Shown: one piece after another, positions 17,906 through 27,974 of the stretch
Position numbering within the stretch: the first letter of the stretch is position 1
Layout: each line of letters opens with the position of its first letter
DNA from: Natronospira elongata
Lineage (GTDB): Bacteria; Pseudomonadota; Gammaproteobacteria; Natronospirales; Natronospiraceae
Direction of reading: 5' to 3'
DNA: 64,000 bases
Assembly (NCBI RefSeq): GCF_034931365.1
Contig: NZ_JAYGII010000011.1
Span: 1-64,000, forward strand
Notes under the pieces: model-generated
What the model saw: only the letters and a program-made list of their open reading frames with translations
Told to the model about the DNA's origin: nothing
Database searches by the model: none
Made by a program: the position numbers and the translations under genes

Positions 17906-18146
17906 TTCCTGGCCTTGCTCTGCTATTCGGCGGCTCTTGGTAAGGGCGTGGCCGCTAGGGTGCTTCATGGCGATGTGACGAGCTGACCTTCTGGGCGTTA
18001 CAGCTTGGGCGGAAACAGGCCGCCTTGCTGGCATGGTTCAAGCTTGCTGGGCTATCCTTGTGGCAGAGCCGACGAGCGCGGGACTGCAGTGGCCCGTGTC
18101 AGTAACAAGTGGTCAGTGTCAGGCTGGAGAGAACCGGGGGTGAGTC

Positions 18147-18590
18147 ATGGAGCAGAGTCTCGGAAGTATCCTCAAAGACAAGCCGGGGGAATTGTTGGCT
18201 GTCGGTCCCAATGCCAGCGTTAGTGAAGCGGCGCGGACAATGAGCAGTCATAACAAGGGTTGTGTACTGGTCATGGATGAAGGGGGGCTGCGTGGGTTGT
18301 TCACGGAACGCGATCTGATGCGGCGGGTTGTGGCCGAGGGCCTGGATCCGGCCCGAACCCCAGTCAACGATGTGATGACCAGCGAGATCGTCACTGTGGG
18401 GCCGGAAGTGACTATCGGGGAGGCCATGAGCCTCTGTACCCAGCGGCGTCTGCGTCACCTGCCTATCTACAAGGATGGCGAGCTGTTGGGTATTGTCTCG
18501 GCCGGTGACCTGACCAAGGCGCTGGTCAATGACAAGCAGCACACCATTGATGATCTGATTGGTTACATTTACGGGACGGAGCCAGTTTGA
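18147..18590 (+). CDS. Tandem CBS-domain protein
   Basis: 147 residues, two CBS motifs and nothing else: the first around residues 15-70 (VGPNASVSEAARTMSSHNKG, GLFTERDLMRRV), the second around 78-135 (VMTSEIVTVGPEVTIGEAMS, GIVSAGDLTKALV). Such stand-alone pairs bind adenine nucleotides and regulate partner proteins; the partner here is not known. GGGGGTGAG precedes the ATG. It lies between two c-di-GMP signalling loci and reads divergently from the binding-protein operon. Confidence 0.93.
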   Translation: MEQSLGSILKDKPGELLAVGPNASVSEAARTMSSHNKGCVLVMDEGGLRGLFTERDLMRRVVAEGLDPARTPVNDVMTSEIVTVGPEVTIGEAMSLCTQRRLRHLPIYKDGELLGIVSAGDLTKALVNDKQHTIDDLIGYIYGTEPV

Positions 18591-18700
18591 ATTGACGGTC
18601 GGGGTGGGAGCAGAGTTGGAGGCTCCGCGCCGATCCGGACGCGCGGCTGCCGTAGGAGGAGTGCGGCATCGACCCAGAATCCGGATAGTAGAGGAATGTC

Positions 18701-21529
18701 ATGCAACGGGCATCCCGATCCAGTCGGCCGGGCGGTGTAAAGTCCCGGACTAGTCCTGACCAGGTGGTGACGTCACTGGCGTTTCGCACATCCCCCTTTC
18801 TGTTTCTAGTCCTCATTTGCCTATTCTTGTGGTCTGGCGTTGCCGTTCCCCTGGCTGTACCGGACAATGATCCGGAGCAGGAAGCGCTGGTCGTCGCTCA
18901 AGACCATGCCTGGCCTCCATTCGCCTGGGAGGATGATTCGGGTCAGCCCCGGGGCCTGCTGGTGGAACTTTGGCAGCAGGTTGGGGAGGCGTTGGGGCGT
19001 CCGGTTCGATTCCATCTCAGCGACTGGCCCGAGAGCCTGAGAGCTGTGGACGATGGTGTGGCCCACGTTCATGGTGGGCTGCTCGTGACCCCAGAGCGTG
19101 AAGGATTTCTCAGCTTTGGGGAGTCACTCCTGCCCCTGTCGACGACCATTTTCGTTCCCAGCACCATGCCTGTTCTTTCCGTCGAAGATTTGGAGAACGA
19201 ATCAGTGGGTGTGGTTCGAGGCAGTCGGGAAGCCCGCTTTTTGATCGATGAGCATCCCGGTCTGCTGCATGAAAGCTACGAGAACAATGCCGCCATGGTG
19301 CGAGCTGCAGTGCGGGGGGATATCCAGGTCTTCGTGGCCGATTATCCGGTGGCCATGTTTCTGTTGGGCCGGGAGGGCGCCAATCTCGATTTCCGCCCCC
19401 TGGGCCTTTTGTATCAGGAGCCTCTTCGCTTCGCCGTTCGCCAGGGGGATGAGGAGCTGCTGTCCGCACTCAATGCGGCTGTACGGGGCCTCCCTCAAGG
19501 TGAACTGGATCGTCTGAGTCAGCGCTGGTTGCACAGCGAGCGAATCGAAGTTTTCCCAACGCTACCGGTGGTCGCCGCAGGTGCCGGTCTTCTGTTTCTG
19601 TTATTGCTCTTCTTGATTCTGACTCTCCAGCGCCAGCGCCGCGTGCTCAGGTCCAGTGTTCAGGCTAGAACCCAGGAGCTGGAGGCGGCGCGAAAAGCGC
19701 AAGAGGCATCACTTCGATATTTTCAGCAACTGACCGCCAGTGTTCCGGGGGTTCTGTTCTGTTATCGACTCAACCTGGAAAGCGGAAAACATTGTTACCC
19801 CTTTATCAGCCGTAGGGTCAAGGATGTTCTGGGACTGGATCCCGACGAGCTTCGCCGGGATGCCTCGCCTGTCTTCGATCTCGCTCACCCGGATGACCGA
19901 GAGGCGGGCCTTAAAAGCATCATGGAATCCGCCCAGAATAATTCAAGCTGGCACTACGAGTTGCGTTTTCGGATGCCCGATGGGGAGTGGCGCTGGTTCG
20001 AGGCGCTATCCGTTCCGGCAAGGCAGGAAGGTGACCAGGTTGAGTGGTTTGGCCATTTCACCGAGATTCAGGGGCACAAGGACCTGGAGCAGGCGCTGAG
20101 GGAAAGGGAAGAGCAGTATCGCCTCATTGTCGAGAATGCCAATGACATTATCTATACGCTGACTCCGGGCGGTCTATTTCTTTATGTTTCGCCAAATTGG
20201 AAGGCGATGATGGGGCATGATCCGGACAGCCTGGTGGGACGTTCTTTTGAGCCCTTTGTTCACAAGGAAGATGTTCAGCAGTGCCATGATTTCCTGCGCC
20301 GGGTTGTAGCAACGGGAGAGCCTCAAAGTGGCGTGGAATTTCGTGCCTACCGGATGGATGGAACATTCCGATGGTTTACTTCGAACGCCGCGCCGATTCT
20401 TGATGAGAGGGGAAATGTGAGTGCTTATCTCGGGATTGCACGGGATATCACCAATAAGAAACAGCGGGATGAAAATGCAGATTTCCAATTCCGGTTTCAA
20501 CATCTGATTGCGGAGATTTCCAGTGATCTGGTTAATTTCCCTTTCGGTAGCGCCGATCCCAAATTGGATTACATCTTGCGGAGGATCGGAGAATTCTTCC
20601 AACTGGACAGGACCTACCTCTTCTTGTTGGCTGATGAAGGACGCCACATGCGTAATACGCATGAATGGTGTGCGGAAGGGGTAAACAGTGTGATCACAGA
20701 TATGGCGGATGTGTCTGTGATGCAGATGGAGTGGTCCTATCACCAGATCAGCGCCATGCGCGAGAAGGGGCAGATCCTTTTGGTGGATGACGTTGATGCC
20801 CTACCTGAACCCCAGGCGAGTAATGAGAAGGTTTTGTTGAAGGGCCAGGGTGTCCGATCCATGTTCTGTGTGCCAGTAGCGACTCAGGGCGAAGTGATCG
20901 GTTTTTGGGGAGCCGACTCGCTGATTCAGAGAGAGTGGCCCAGAGAGTATTCCAATCTCCTGATTGTGGTGGCCAATCTGATTTCCGGTGTGCTGGACCG
21001 AAGTCGCCTGGAAGAAGATCTCGTCAATCTCTCTGTTACGGACCCGCTCAGTGGTGTATACAACCGTCGTTATACGATGGAGCGCCTGGAAGAGCGGCTG
21101 GATGAGGCGCGGCGTGGTGGGCGGAATATTGCCGTTGCCATGGTGGATATCGACCACTTCAAGCGCCTGAACGATTCTCATGGGCATATTGCAGGCGATG
21201 GGGTGCTGCGAGAGTTCTCCGCCATACTCTGTGAAAACGTCCGTTCCTTTGATGTGGTAGGGCGATTTGGTGGTGAGGAGTTCTTGATTGTATTTGCCGA
21301 TGCCAGCCTGAAAGCCGCGGCAAGCGTCACGGAACGGATTCTGGAGCGTGTGCGCTCGACGGCTTTTCAGGGGCCTAACGGCGAGCTGCATATGACGGCC
21401 AGTGCGGGTATTGCCAGTAGTGAGGAGCTGGATCCCGGTTCTTTGCAGGTGGATTCCCTGGTAGGGTTGGCCGATGACCGGCTATACAAGGCCAAGCGGG
21501 CCGGACGGGATTGCCTCGTTGCCGAGTGA
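18701..21529 (+). CDS. Hybrid sensor: periplasmic binding domain, PAS-PAS-GAF, GGDEF diguanylate cyclase
   Basis: 942 residues. Order: N-terminal hydrophobic anchor/signal (about 30-50), SBP_bac_3 periplasmic domain (about 60-285; VVAQDHAWPPFAWEDDSGQP, GLLVELWQQVGEALG), TM (290-312), PAS_3-type PAS (about 345-460), second PAS (470-585; IVENANDIIYTLTPGGLFLY), GAF (600-765), GGDEF (770-940). The catalytic box is a canonical GGEEF (VGRFGGEEFLIVF), preceded by DPLSGVYNRRY and DIDHFKRLNDSHGH. It should make c-di-GMP in response to a periplasmic ligand plus cytosolic cues. It stands alone before the convergent uup gene. Confidence 0.92.
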   Translation: MQRASRSSRPGGVKSRTSPDQVVTSLAFRTSPFLFLVLICLFLWSGVAVPLAVPDNDPEQEALVVAQDHAWPPFAWEDDSGQPRGLLVELWQQVGEALGRPVRFHLSDWPESLRAVDDGVAHVHGGLLVTPEREGFLSFGESLLPLSTTIFVPSTMPVLSVEDLENESVGVVRGSREARFLIDEHPGLLHESYENNAAMVRAAVRGDIQVFVADYPVAMFLLGREGANLDFRPLGLLYQEPLRFAVRQGDEELLSALNAAVRGLPQGELDRLSQRWLHSERIEVFPTLPVVAAGAGLLFLLLLFLILTLQRQRRVLRSSVQARTQELEAARKAQEASLRYFQQLTASVPGVLFCYRLNLESGKHCYPFISRRVKDVLGLDPDELRRDASPVFDLAHPDDREAGLKSIMESAQNNSSWHYELRFRMPDGEWRWFEALSVPARQEGDQVEWFGHFTEIQGHKDLEQALREREEQYRLIVENANDIIYTLTPGGLFLYVSPNWKAMMGHDPDSLVGRSFEPFVHKEDVQQCHDFLRRVVATGEPQSGVEFRAYRMDGTFRWFTSNAAPILDERGNVSAYLGIARDITNKKQRDENADFQFRFQHLIAEISSDLVNFPFGSADPKLDYILRRIGEFFQLDRTYLFLLADEGRHMRNTHEWCAEGVNSVITDMADVSVMQMEWSYHQISAMREKGQILLVDDVDALPEPQASNEKVLLKGQGVRSMFCVPVATQGEVIGFWGADSLIQREWPREYSNLLIVVANLISGVLDRSRLEEDLVNLSVTDPLSGVYNRRYTMERLEERLDEARRGGRNIAVAMVDIDHFKRLNDSHGHIAGDGVLREFSAILCENVRSFDVVGRFGGEEFLIVFADASLKAAASVTERILERVRSTAFQGPNGELHMTASAGIASSEELDPGSLQVDSLVGLADDRLYKAKRAGRDCLVAE

Positions 21530-21535
21530 GCTTCC

Positions 21536-23455
21536 CTATGGGCTCTCGCCACCGTCCTTGCGTTCTTCCAGTTCCAGCCAGCGTTCGGTGGCGGTATCAA
21601 GTTCCTCCTGGACGGCCTGCATTTTCTCCATGTGTTCGCGAACCTGCTCAGGCTTCTGAGCATAGAAGTCCGGGTCCGCACTGGTCTGCTGCATTTCCGA
21701 GAGCGACTGTTCCAGGGATTCAATCTTCTCCGGTAGCATTGCCAGCTCCCGCTCCAGCTTGTAACTGAGCTTGCCCGGGCGGGGAGAGGGTTTGGCCTTC
21801 TGGCGTGGCTTGCTGCTGCTGTTTGGCTTGGCTTCCGTTCCCCTTTCTTTCTGCCAGGCATCCCAGCTGCCGCCCTGTCGGAGCCAGTCCGTGTAGCCGC
21901 CAACATACTCGTTTACCTGCCCGGGGGCTTCGAAGGCCAGAACGCTGGTAGCCACCTGGTCAACAAAGTCCCGGTCATGGCTAACCAGGATCAGGGTGCC
22001 GTCATAGTTAACCAGGCGGTCCTCCAGCAAGTCGAGGGTTTCCAGGTCCAGGTCGTTAGTCGGCTCGTCCAGCACCAGCAGGTTGGCGGGCTGGCTGAAC
22101 AGTCGGGCAAGCATCAGTCGATTGGCCTCGCCGCCGGAGAGCTTGTCAATGGGGGCACGAGCCTGCTCCGGTGTGAACAGAAAGTCGGCCAGGTAGCTGA
22201 TGATGTGGAGTTTGCGTTCACCCACCTGGATAAAGTCCCGACCTTCACCGACGTAGTCCGCCGCAGTCTGACCCGGCCGAATGGCGGCACGCTGTTGATC
22301 AAAGTAGGCAATTTCCAGTCGGGTGCCGTGACGAAGCTGGCCCTGGTCGGCTTCCAGCTCACCGAGAAGCAGTCGGATCAGACTGGTCTTGCCGGAACCA
22401 TTGGGACCAAGCAGGGCCAGCTTGTCGCCCCGCATGATGCGCAAGTCCAGTGGCTTCAGGTACCAATCCCCCATCTGGTGGGATAGTCCACGGGCTTCCA
22501 CCACCAGACGGCCCGAGCGCTCGGCCTCCTGGATATCAAAGCTGGCCTTGCCCTGTTGTTCCCGACGTTGTGCCCTTTCTTCGCGCATGGCCTTGAGGGC
22601 TCTAACCCGGCCCTGGTTGCGTGTGCCGCGAGCCTTGATGCCCTGACGAACCCATTGCTCTTCCTGGGCCAGTTTCTTGTCGAAGGCGGCTGCATGATCG
22701 GCTTCCACCGCCAGCCGATGGGCCCGCTCCCTTTCATAGGCCTGATAGTCGCCTGGCCACATGGTCAGGTGGCCTCGGTCCAGCTCCAGAATGTCAGTGG
22801 CCAGGTTCTTCAGAAAGGCACGGTCGTGAGTGATGAAGATGAGGCTGCCGTTGAATCCGGCCAGGAACTGCTCCAGCCAATGAATGCCGAGAATATCCAG
22901 GTGATTGGTGGGCTCATCCAGCAGCAGAAGATCGGGGTCGCAGACCAGCGCTCGGGCGAGGGCGGCCCGTCGCCGCCAGCCGCCGGAAAGCTCTCCCAGG
23001 CGCTGCTCGGGATTGAGCGCCAGACGGGTCAAGGTGAGATCGACTCTCTGTTGCAGGGCCCAGCCGTCGATGGCATCCAGTTCTTCCTGGATGCGTCCCA
23101 ATTGCTGCAGGTCTGCTGGCTCGCTGCTGGTGGACAGTTCGTGAAAGCGCTGGAGCAGCTCGGCCTCCCGGCCCAGACCGCCGGCAACGAAATGCCAGAC
23201 CGTCTCGGAACTGGCTTCGGGCAGGGGCTGGGCCAGTAAACTGACGCGGCTGCCCGGTTGTCGGCGAACGGTGCCCTCGTCCGGGACGAGTTCACCGGCA
23301 AGGATGCGGAGCAGGCTGGATTTGCCGGCACCGTTGCGGCCCAGCAAGGCAATGCGACGGCCACTCTGCACTGTCAGTTCGGCCTGGTCCAGCAGCACTT
23401 GCCGTCCGTAGGCCAGAGAGACCTGCTCCAGGCTGAGAATCGGCGCTGTACTCAT
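21536..23455 (-). CDS. uup: ABC-F ATPase Uup
   Basis: 639 residues. Two ABC cassettes, Walker A GRNGAGKSSLL (about 36-46) and GPNGSGKTSLI (about 345-355), signatures LSGGWRRRAALARAL and LSGGEANRLMLARL, separated by the basic ABC-F linker (KARGTRNQGRVRALKAM). A C-terminal coiled coil (REQ/KLSYKLERELAMLPEKIE onward) is the mark of Uup rather than EttA or YheS. There is no membrane domain. Uup acts on ribosomes or DNA structures; in E. coli loss raises precise transposon excision. It converges with the GGDEF gene, six bases apart. Confidence 0.94.
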   Translation of the reverse strand: MSTAPILSLEQVSLAYGRQVLLDQAELTVQSGRRIALLGRNGAGKSSLLRILAGELVPDEGTVRRQPGSRVSLLAQPLPEASSETVWHFVAGGLGREAELLQRFHELSTSSEPADLQQLGRIQEELDAIDGWALQQRVDLTLTRLALNPEQRLGELSGGWRRRAALARALVCDPDLLLLDEPTNHLDILGIHWLEQFLAGFNGSLIFITHDRAFLKNLATDILELDRGHLTMWPGDYQAYERERAHRLAVEADHAAAFDKKLAQEEQWVRQGIKARGTRNQGRVRALKAMREERAQRREQQGKASFDIQEAERSGRLVVEARGLSHQMGDWYLKPLDLRIMRGDKLALLGPNGSGKTSLIRLLLGELEADQGQLRHGTRLEIAYFDQQRAAIRPGQTAADYVGEGRDFIQVGERKLHIISYLADFLFTPEQARAPIDKLSGGEANRLMLARLFSQPANLLVLDEPTNDLDLETLDLLEDRLVNYDGTLILVSHDRDFVDQVATSVLAFEAPGQVNEYVGGYTDWLRQGGSWDAWQKERGTEAKPNSSSKPRQKAKPSPRPGKLSYKLERELAMLPEKIESLEQSLSEMQQTSADPDFYAQKPEQVREHMEKMQAVQEELDTATERWLELEERKDGGESP

Positions 23456-23473
23456 TCCTTAATGTGCACGGAG

Positions 23474-24364
23474 TCAGTCTTCTCCGCGCCATCGAAACCC
23501 GGAGAGGTCCGAGAGTTCTTCGGTGCTCAGGATGCCCTCATGCCGCTCACCGTCGATTATCCAGGTGGGGTAGGACTCAATGCCGGCGGTTATGCAGGCA
23601 GCCGCCGTCAGCCCGCCGCGGCCACGGGGGTGACATTCCACATAGGGGAGCCGATCAGCCGAGGCGCCGAACAAGTCTTCCTGTTCCTGACAGGCCGGGC
23701 ACCAATAGGCACCGTAGAAGCGGGCACCGCTCTCATCCAGGTGCTGGGCCAGGGCCTGGAGCTCGGGGTCTTCCCGGCCCATGCCCGGCGTCAACAGGCC
23801 GCTGTAGTGCAGCTGCATGATGATTACCACGACGGCGGCCAGGCTGCCCGTGTTGATCAGCCAATCACGCCAGCGTCCGCCGGGAGCGGCCTGGGGGCGC
23901 TTGAGGGTCAGCCAGATGAAAATGGCGGCGATGGTTGCCAGTGATGTCATGCACCAGGGGCAAAGGGCGCGGAGCTCCACCAGGCCCAGCAGGGTGAGAT
24001 AGACGCTGACCGTCAGTCCCACGAGGGCCACGACCCATTGCCAGCGCCAACGCTTGACCGAGGGCCGCATTTCGAAACTGACGAAGGCGATCAGGGCGTA
24101 GGCAAGGAAGCCAAACAGGGCCACTGGTACCCCGAACAGGGTCGACCAGCGGCTGCCCAGGATGATGTCACAGCCGGAGCCGGCCGCACACAGGGGCATG
24201 TCGCCGGTGGTGGAGGCGATCACCGTCAGCCAACCGGTAATGAGCATGCCGAAGGCCGCCAGGCCCAGAATGGGCCAATCCGGTTGCCGCTGAACTTTCG
24301 GGCTGCGACTGCGACGGCGGCTGCGACTGGCGGATTGCTGTTTGCGTCGATGTTTTCTGGCCAT
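23474..24364 (-). CDS. Vitamin K epoxide reductase (VKOR)-thioredoxin fusion, disulfide bond formation
   Basis: 296 residues from the ATG at 24364; this start lies downstream of the yccA terminator and avoids an unlikely extension. A basic N-terminus (ARKHRRKQQ) is followed by four to five TM segments of a VKOR domain with the loop cysteines in PLCAAGSGCDIILGSRWSTL, the FGVPVALFGF segment and the quinone-proximal CPWC. A periplasmic thioredoxin-like domain follows with CPAC (GAYWCPACQEQEDLFG). By analogy with the bacterial VKOR fusions it oxidises secreted proteins and passes electrons to quinone, replacing DsbB/DsbA. It sits 18 bases upstream of uup, in the same direction. Confidence 0.92.
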   Translation of the reverse strand: MARKHRRKQQSASRSRRRSRSPKVQRQPDWPILGLAAFGMLITGWLTVIASTTGDMPLCAAGSGCDIILGSRWSTLFGVPVALFGFLAYALIAFVSFEMRPSVKRWRWQWVVALVGLTVSVYLTLLGLVELRALCPWCMTSLATIAAIFIWLTLKRPQAAPGGRWRDWLINTGSLAAVVVIIMQLHYSGLLTPGMGREDPELQALAQHLDESGARFYGAYWCPACQEQEDLFGASADRLPYVECHPRGRGGLTAAACITAGIESYPTWIIDGERHEGILSTEELSDLSGFRWRGED

Positions 24365-24445
24365 GAATTGTCGTCCGTCCCCCGGTGAATTCAGCCCGAA
24401 AGAATACGGTGTTGATGCCGACTCGTCCATCCCCAGGGCGGATAC

Positions 24446-24477
24446 AAAAAACCGGCGCGGGACTAGCCGCGCCGGTT
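24446..24477 (-). terminator. Intrinsic terminator after yccA
   Basis: An 11-bp perfect stem (24450-24460 with 24467-24477; AACCGGCGCGG/CCGCGCCGGTT) is followed on the minus strand by a T run (A at 24446-24451 on plus). It ends the transcript of the Bax-inhibitor-like gene and supports the start chosen for the VKOR gene beyond it. Confidence 0.9.
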
Positions 24478-24499
24478 CCGGTATCAAGCTGTCCCCAGA

Positions 24500-25174
24500 T
24501 CAGTCGTTGGCGAAGCCAAGCAGTTGAAGCAGGCTCAGGAAGAGATTGTAGATACTGACAAACAGCGTCACGGTGGCGCGGATGTAGTTGGTCTCACCGC
24601 CGTGAACGATGCGGCTGGTCTCGAACAGGATGAGTGCGGACATCAGCAGCACGAACATGGCCGAGACAGCCAGGGACAGGGCCGGCATGGAAAAGACCAC
24701 GGCGGCAATACCGGCCAGAAAGGCGGTGAGAATGCCCACCATCAGGAAGCCACCCATGAAGCTGAAATCCTTGCGGGTGGTCAGCACATAGCCCGACAGG
24801 CCCAGGAAGATGGCACCCGTGCCCCCGAGGGCGAGCATGACCAGCTCGGTGCCATTGCTCAGCCCGGAGACATAAGCATTGACGATGGGCCCGGCGGTGT
24901 AGCCGAGAAAGCCGGTGAAGGCAAAGACCGAGAGCAGGCCCCAGGCGCTGTCCGCCGTCTTGTGAGTCAGGAACAGCAGGCCAAAGAAGCCGGCCAGGGT
25001 GATCAGCATGCCCGGGTGGGGCAGATTGAGCATCATTGCGACACCGGCCACTGCCGCGGCCCACACCAGGGTCATGGACAGCAGGGCGTAGGTGTTGCGA
25101 AGCACCTTGTTGGTAGCCAGTACCGATTCCGGCCGATGAATGGCGGATTCGGGCGTATGACGAGTCGTGCGCAT
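24500..25174 (-). CDS. yccA: Bax inhibitor-1 / YccA family membrane protein
   Basis: 224 residues, seven hydrophobic segments starting at about residue 30. Segments such as RNTYALLSMTLVWAAAVAG, YTAGPIVNAYVSG and FETSRIVHGGETNYIRATVT are typical of the YccA/BI-1 family (YccA in E. coli binds and restrains FtsH). GGAGAGG lies seven bases before the ATG. It is monocistronic, ended by a strong terminator and divergent from hrpB. Confidence 0.95.
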   Translation of the reverse strand: MRTTRHTPESAIHRPESVLATNKVLRNTYALLSMTLVWAAAVAGVAMMLNLPHPGMLITLAGFFGLLFLTHKTADSAWGLLSVFAFTGFLGYTAGPIVNAYVSGLSNGTELVMLALGGTGAIFLGLSGYVLTTRKDFSFMGGFLMVGILTAFLAGIAAVVFSMPALSLAVSAMFVLLMSALILFETSRIVHGGETNYIRATVTLFVSIYNLFLSLLQLLGFAND

Positions 25175-25200
25175 CGTTGACCTCTCCAGTCAGTGTCTCA

Positions 25201-25215
25201 ATCCAAGTCTTGGAT
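25201..25215. promoter_or_regulatory. Palindrome in the yccA/hrpB divergent region
   Basis: ATCCAAGTCTTGGAT is a perfect 6-3-6 palindrome 27 bases before the yccA start and about 160 bases before hrpB. It could be a regulator site or chance; no regulator is encoded nearby. The rest of 25175-25372 shows a TTGACA at 25239-25244 on the plus strand without a convincing -10 partner. Confidence 0.35.
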
Positions 25216-25372
25216 GAACGGGCTTTGCCGTGGATATTTGACAGTATTCCGACGGAAAAGCTCCACCGCGTTGATTACTCGGCAATGCTACCACAGGCCG
25301 GCGCTCGTCACAGGTGGCGTGGCTATTGTAGGCTCTGCACCTCCTTGCTGCCCCAACCCGAAGGGAGAGAGT

Positions 25373-27766
25373 GTGCCCGTGTCAGCCAGCCTGCCCATCG
25401 ACAGCCTGCGAGCGGACTTCGACAAGGCCTGGTCGCGGGGGCCGGTTGTGGTCGCCGCGGCGACCGGCTCGGGCAAGTCGACTCGCCTGCCGCTGTGGAT
25501 GGGCGAGCAGGGACCGGTGCTGGTGATCCAGCCACGGCGAGTGGCCTGCACCGCCCTGGCTGCCTGGCTCGCCGAGCAGGTCGGCGAGGCCGTCGGTGAA
25601 AGCATTGGCTATGCCATTCGTTTTGAGCAGAAGGTCTCTGCCCATACCGGAATCTGTTTCGTGACCCCCGGTATTGCACTGCGCTGGTTGGTCGAAGGCC
25701 GCCTGGGGAGCTTCGAGTCAGTCCTGCTGGATGAATTCCACGAGCGCCGCTGGGATACGGATTTGTTGCTCGCTCTTCTCCGTGATCAGGGGCGGCACCG
25801 CCTGGTGGTGACCTCGGCTACGCTGGCGGGGCAGCGGGTGGCCAAGTGGCTGAAGGGTGCCCTGCTTGAGGCCGAGGGCAAGCAATATCCGGTCTCGGTT
25901 CGCTACCTGGCCGCTCAGGAACGCGACATGCCAACGCAGAGGGAGCTTGCTACCCGCGTCCGCCAGGCCGTGCGGGCTGCAATGGATGAGACCGATGGGG
26001 ATGTTTTGGTTTTCCTGCCCGGGCGGGGCGAAATCAGTGATTGCCACCAGGCCCTGAGCGGATTGTCGGCGGAACGGGTGGTCCTCCACGCCGGTGTGAG
26101 CCCGGCCGAGCAACAGGGTGCCTTGCGTTCAGGCCGGAACAGACGGGTGATCCTGGCCACCAATGTGGCCGAGACCTCGCTGACCATCCCGGGGGTGACG
26201 GCAGTGGTGGACAGCGGACTGGAGCGGCGGACCGCCCGCCGAAACCAGCGAACCGTGTTGCAGTTGGCGCCCATCGCCCAGGCGAATGCCGAGCAGCGGC
26301 GGGGACGGGCCGGCCGGGTAGCGCCGGGCCTGTGTCTGCGGCTCTGGGGGCGTCAGGCGCCCTTGGAAGCGTTTACCCCACCGCAGGTGCAGCGCGAGGA
26401 CCTGAGCGAGATGATGCTGGCAGCGGCCAGCGCCGGCTATCGTCTGGAAGCGCTGGATTTTCCCGATCCCCTGCCGGAAAAGTCCCTGAGCGTAGCCCGG
26501 GAGAGGCTGGAGGCAATGGCCGCGGTGGATGAGGCGGGCAGAGTGACGGCCCACGGCTCGGGTTTGTTCGAGCTACCCATCGACAGTCATTTTGCCCACC
26601 TGATCACGGCCATGCCTGATGCTGCCAGCCGGGCCGCAATGGCCGATCTCACCGCCGCCTTGTCCACCCGTCCCCGACTGTTCAGATTGCCGGATTCCGA
26701 AACCGGTCGGCGCCAGGTGGCGGAATGGCAGTCGCAACCCTGTGACGCCATTACATTGCTAATGGCCCTGCGTGCGTCGGGATCGGAGTTGCCGGGGTGT
26801 CACCCGGCGGCGCGCCGGGATGCACGCCGTTTGGCCGTTCAGTTGCGCCGGGTGCTGGGGTTGCCCGAGGCGATCCCGGAAACCCTGGAGGTGGATCGCT
26901 CTGTTTGGCTCAAGGCCGTCATGCAGGCCGCCCCGGCGCTGGTGCATGTCCGTCGCGAGAAACGACGCCAGGCCATGGGTAATGGCGAGGGGGAAATTCT
27001 GGTGGATGAGCGAAGCCGTCTTCAGGAGAGCGCCGAGGCGGCCCTGGTCTTCGACGATCACAGTGTCCCCGGACGGCGGGGAACCCGGGAGACCCGGACC
27101 ATAGGAACCTGCCTTGCCCCATTGCCACTTGATTGGCTGTTGAGCGCCGGTCTGTGCGAATCCAGGCTGGGCCCGGCAACAGTGGATGGCGGTCGACCGC
27201 GTGTGGTCGAGGCGCATTACTACGCCAATCGCCTGATCAGCCGAACAGAGCGTGAGCCTGCTGCCCGAGAGGTGCCCAGGGTCTTGGCTCGCTTGATTCT
27301 GGCTGGTCGTATGCTCTCCCCGGTGGGCGAGCAACTTCTGGAAGACCTGGCACGCTGGGAGCTCTATCAGGCCCTGATTCGGGCCGGGGAGGACCCAGGG
27401 GGGTGGCTGGAGGCGCCGCAGCCGCAGGAAAGGCAGCCAGTGCCGTCGGCAGAAGACTGGTTGTGTGAGCGCCTGGCGACACTTGGGGTGGAGTCCGTCG
27501 ACGACCTGGAATTGCTGGCACCGGAAGACCTGCGCTTCGACGGGCTGCCGGACTGGGCGCAGACAGATTTTGACCAGCGCTTCCCGCGACGGTTTTCCCT
27601 TGGCGATCTGGAATTGTCTCTGGAATACGACCCGGACCGGAAGCAGATTACCCTGGTTCGGCAGGGCGGAACGCGGCGGGCCCCGCCCAAGCGATGGGAG
27701 CTCCCGAGCTGGACGGGATGGCGTCTGCGCTACCGGGAAGGTAACCGGATTACCGATATCCGCTAG
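25373..27766 (+). CDS. hrpB: ATP-dependent DExH-box helicase HrpB
   Basis: 797 residues with the GTG start at 25373, chosen because AAGGGAG lies seven bases before it and the length then matches HrpB (about 810). Motifs: Walker A VVAAATGSGKSTRLPLWM, motif II DEFH (LLDEFHERRWDTDLLLALLR), motif III SATLAG, motif V TNVAETSLTIPGV, motif VI QRRGRAGRVAPG, and the HrpB-type C-terminal half including FDDHSVPGRRG. E. coli HrpB is a DEAH helicase of uncertain cellular role. No operon partner; about 200 bases follow before the next gene. Confidence 0.95.
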   Translation: MPVSASLPIDSLRADFDKAWSRGPVVVAAATGSGKSTRLPLWMGEQGPVLVIQPRRVACTALAAWLAEQVGEAVGESIGYAIRFEQKVSAHTGICFVTPGIALRWLVEGRLGSFESVLLDEFHERRWDTDLLLALLRDQGRHRLVVTSATLAGQRVAKWLKGALLEAEGKQYPVSVRYLAAQERDMPTQRELATRVRQAVRAAMDETDGDVLVFLPGRGEISDCHQALSGLSAERVVLHAGVSPAEQQGALRSGRNRRVILATNVAETSLTIPGVTAVVDSGLERRTARRNQRTVLQLAPIAQANAEQRRGRAGRVAPGLCLRLWGRQAPLEAFTPPQVQREDLSEMMLAAASAGYRLEALDFPDPLPEKSLSVARERLEAMAAVDEAGRVTAHGSGLFELPIDSHFAHLITAMPDAASRAAMADLTAALSTRPRLFRLPDSETGRRQVAEWQSQPCDAITLLMALRASGSELPGCHPAARRDARRLAVQLRRVLGLPEAIPETLEVDRSVWLKAVMQAAPALVHVRREKRRQAMGNGEGEILVDERSRLQESAEAALVFDDHSVPGRRGTRETRTIGTCLAPLPLDWLLSAGLCESRLGPATVDGGRPRVVEAHYYANRLISRTEREPAAREVPRVLARLILAGRMLSPVGEQLLEDLARWELYQALIRAGEDPGGWLEAPQPQERQPVPSAEDWLCERLATLGVESVDDLELLAPEDLRFDGLPDWAQTDFDQRFPRRFSLGDLELSLEYDPDRKQITLVRQGGTRRAPPKRWELPSWTGWRLRYREGNRITDIR

Positions 27767-27974
27767 TGGATGCTGCCTGAGACTGTGGAAATGAGTCTTG
27801 GGGCCTGTTAAGGGTCCCGTCGAGTTCGGGATTTTCAGCCCGGAGTTGAAGCAAATGGGGGGGTATATGGGGGGCCTCAGACGGGCGATTGCCGGTTGGT
27901 GGCTGTGAAACCTATGCTTTGAGTCGCAGGATCGGTCCATTCCTGGGTTGGCCGGTCCCCCGGGGGAGTCGGAT

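Noticed and set aside
18035..18146. c-di-GMP riboswitch before the CBS gene, suspected from the neighbouring genes
   Set aside because: No GEMM core sequences or matching stems could be seen in this gap.
24365..24487. N-terminal extension of the VKOR-thioredoxin protein
   Set aside because: It would begin inside or upstream of the yccA terminator and its residues do not match VKOR proteins; the ATG at 24364 is better.
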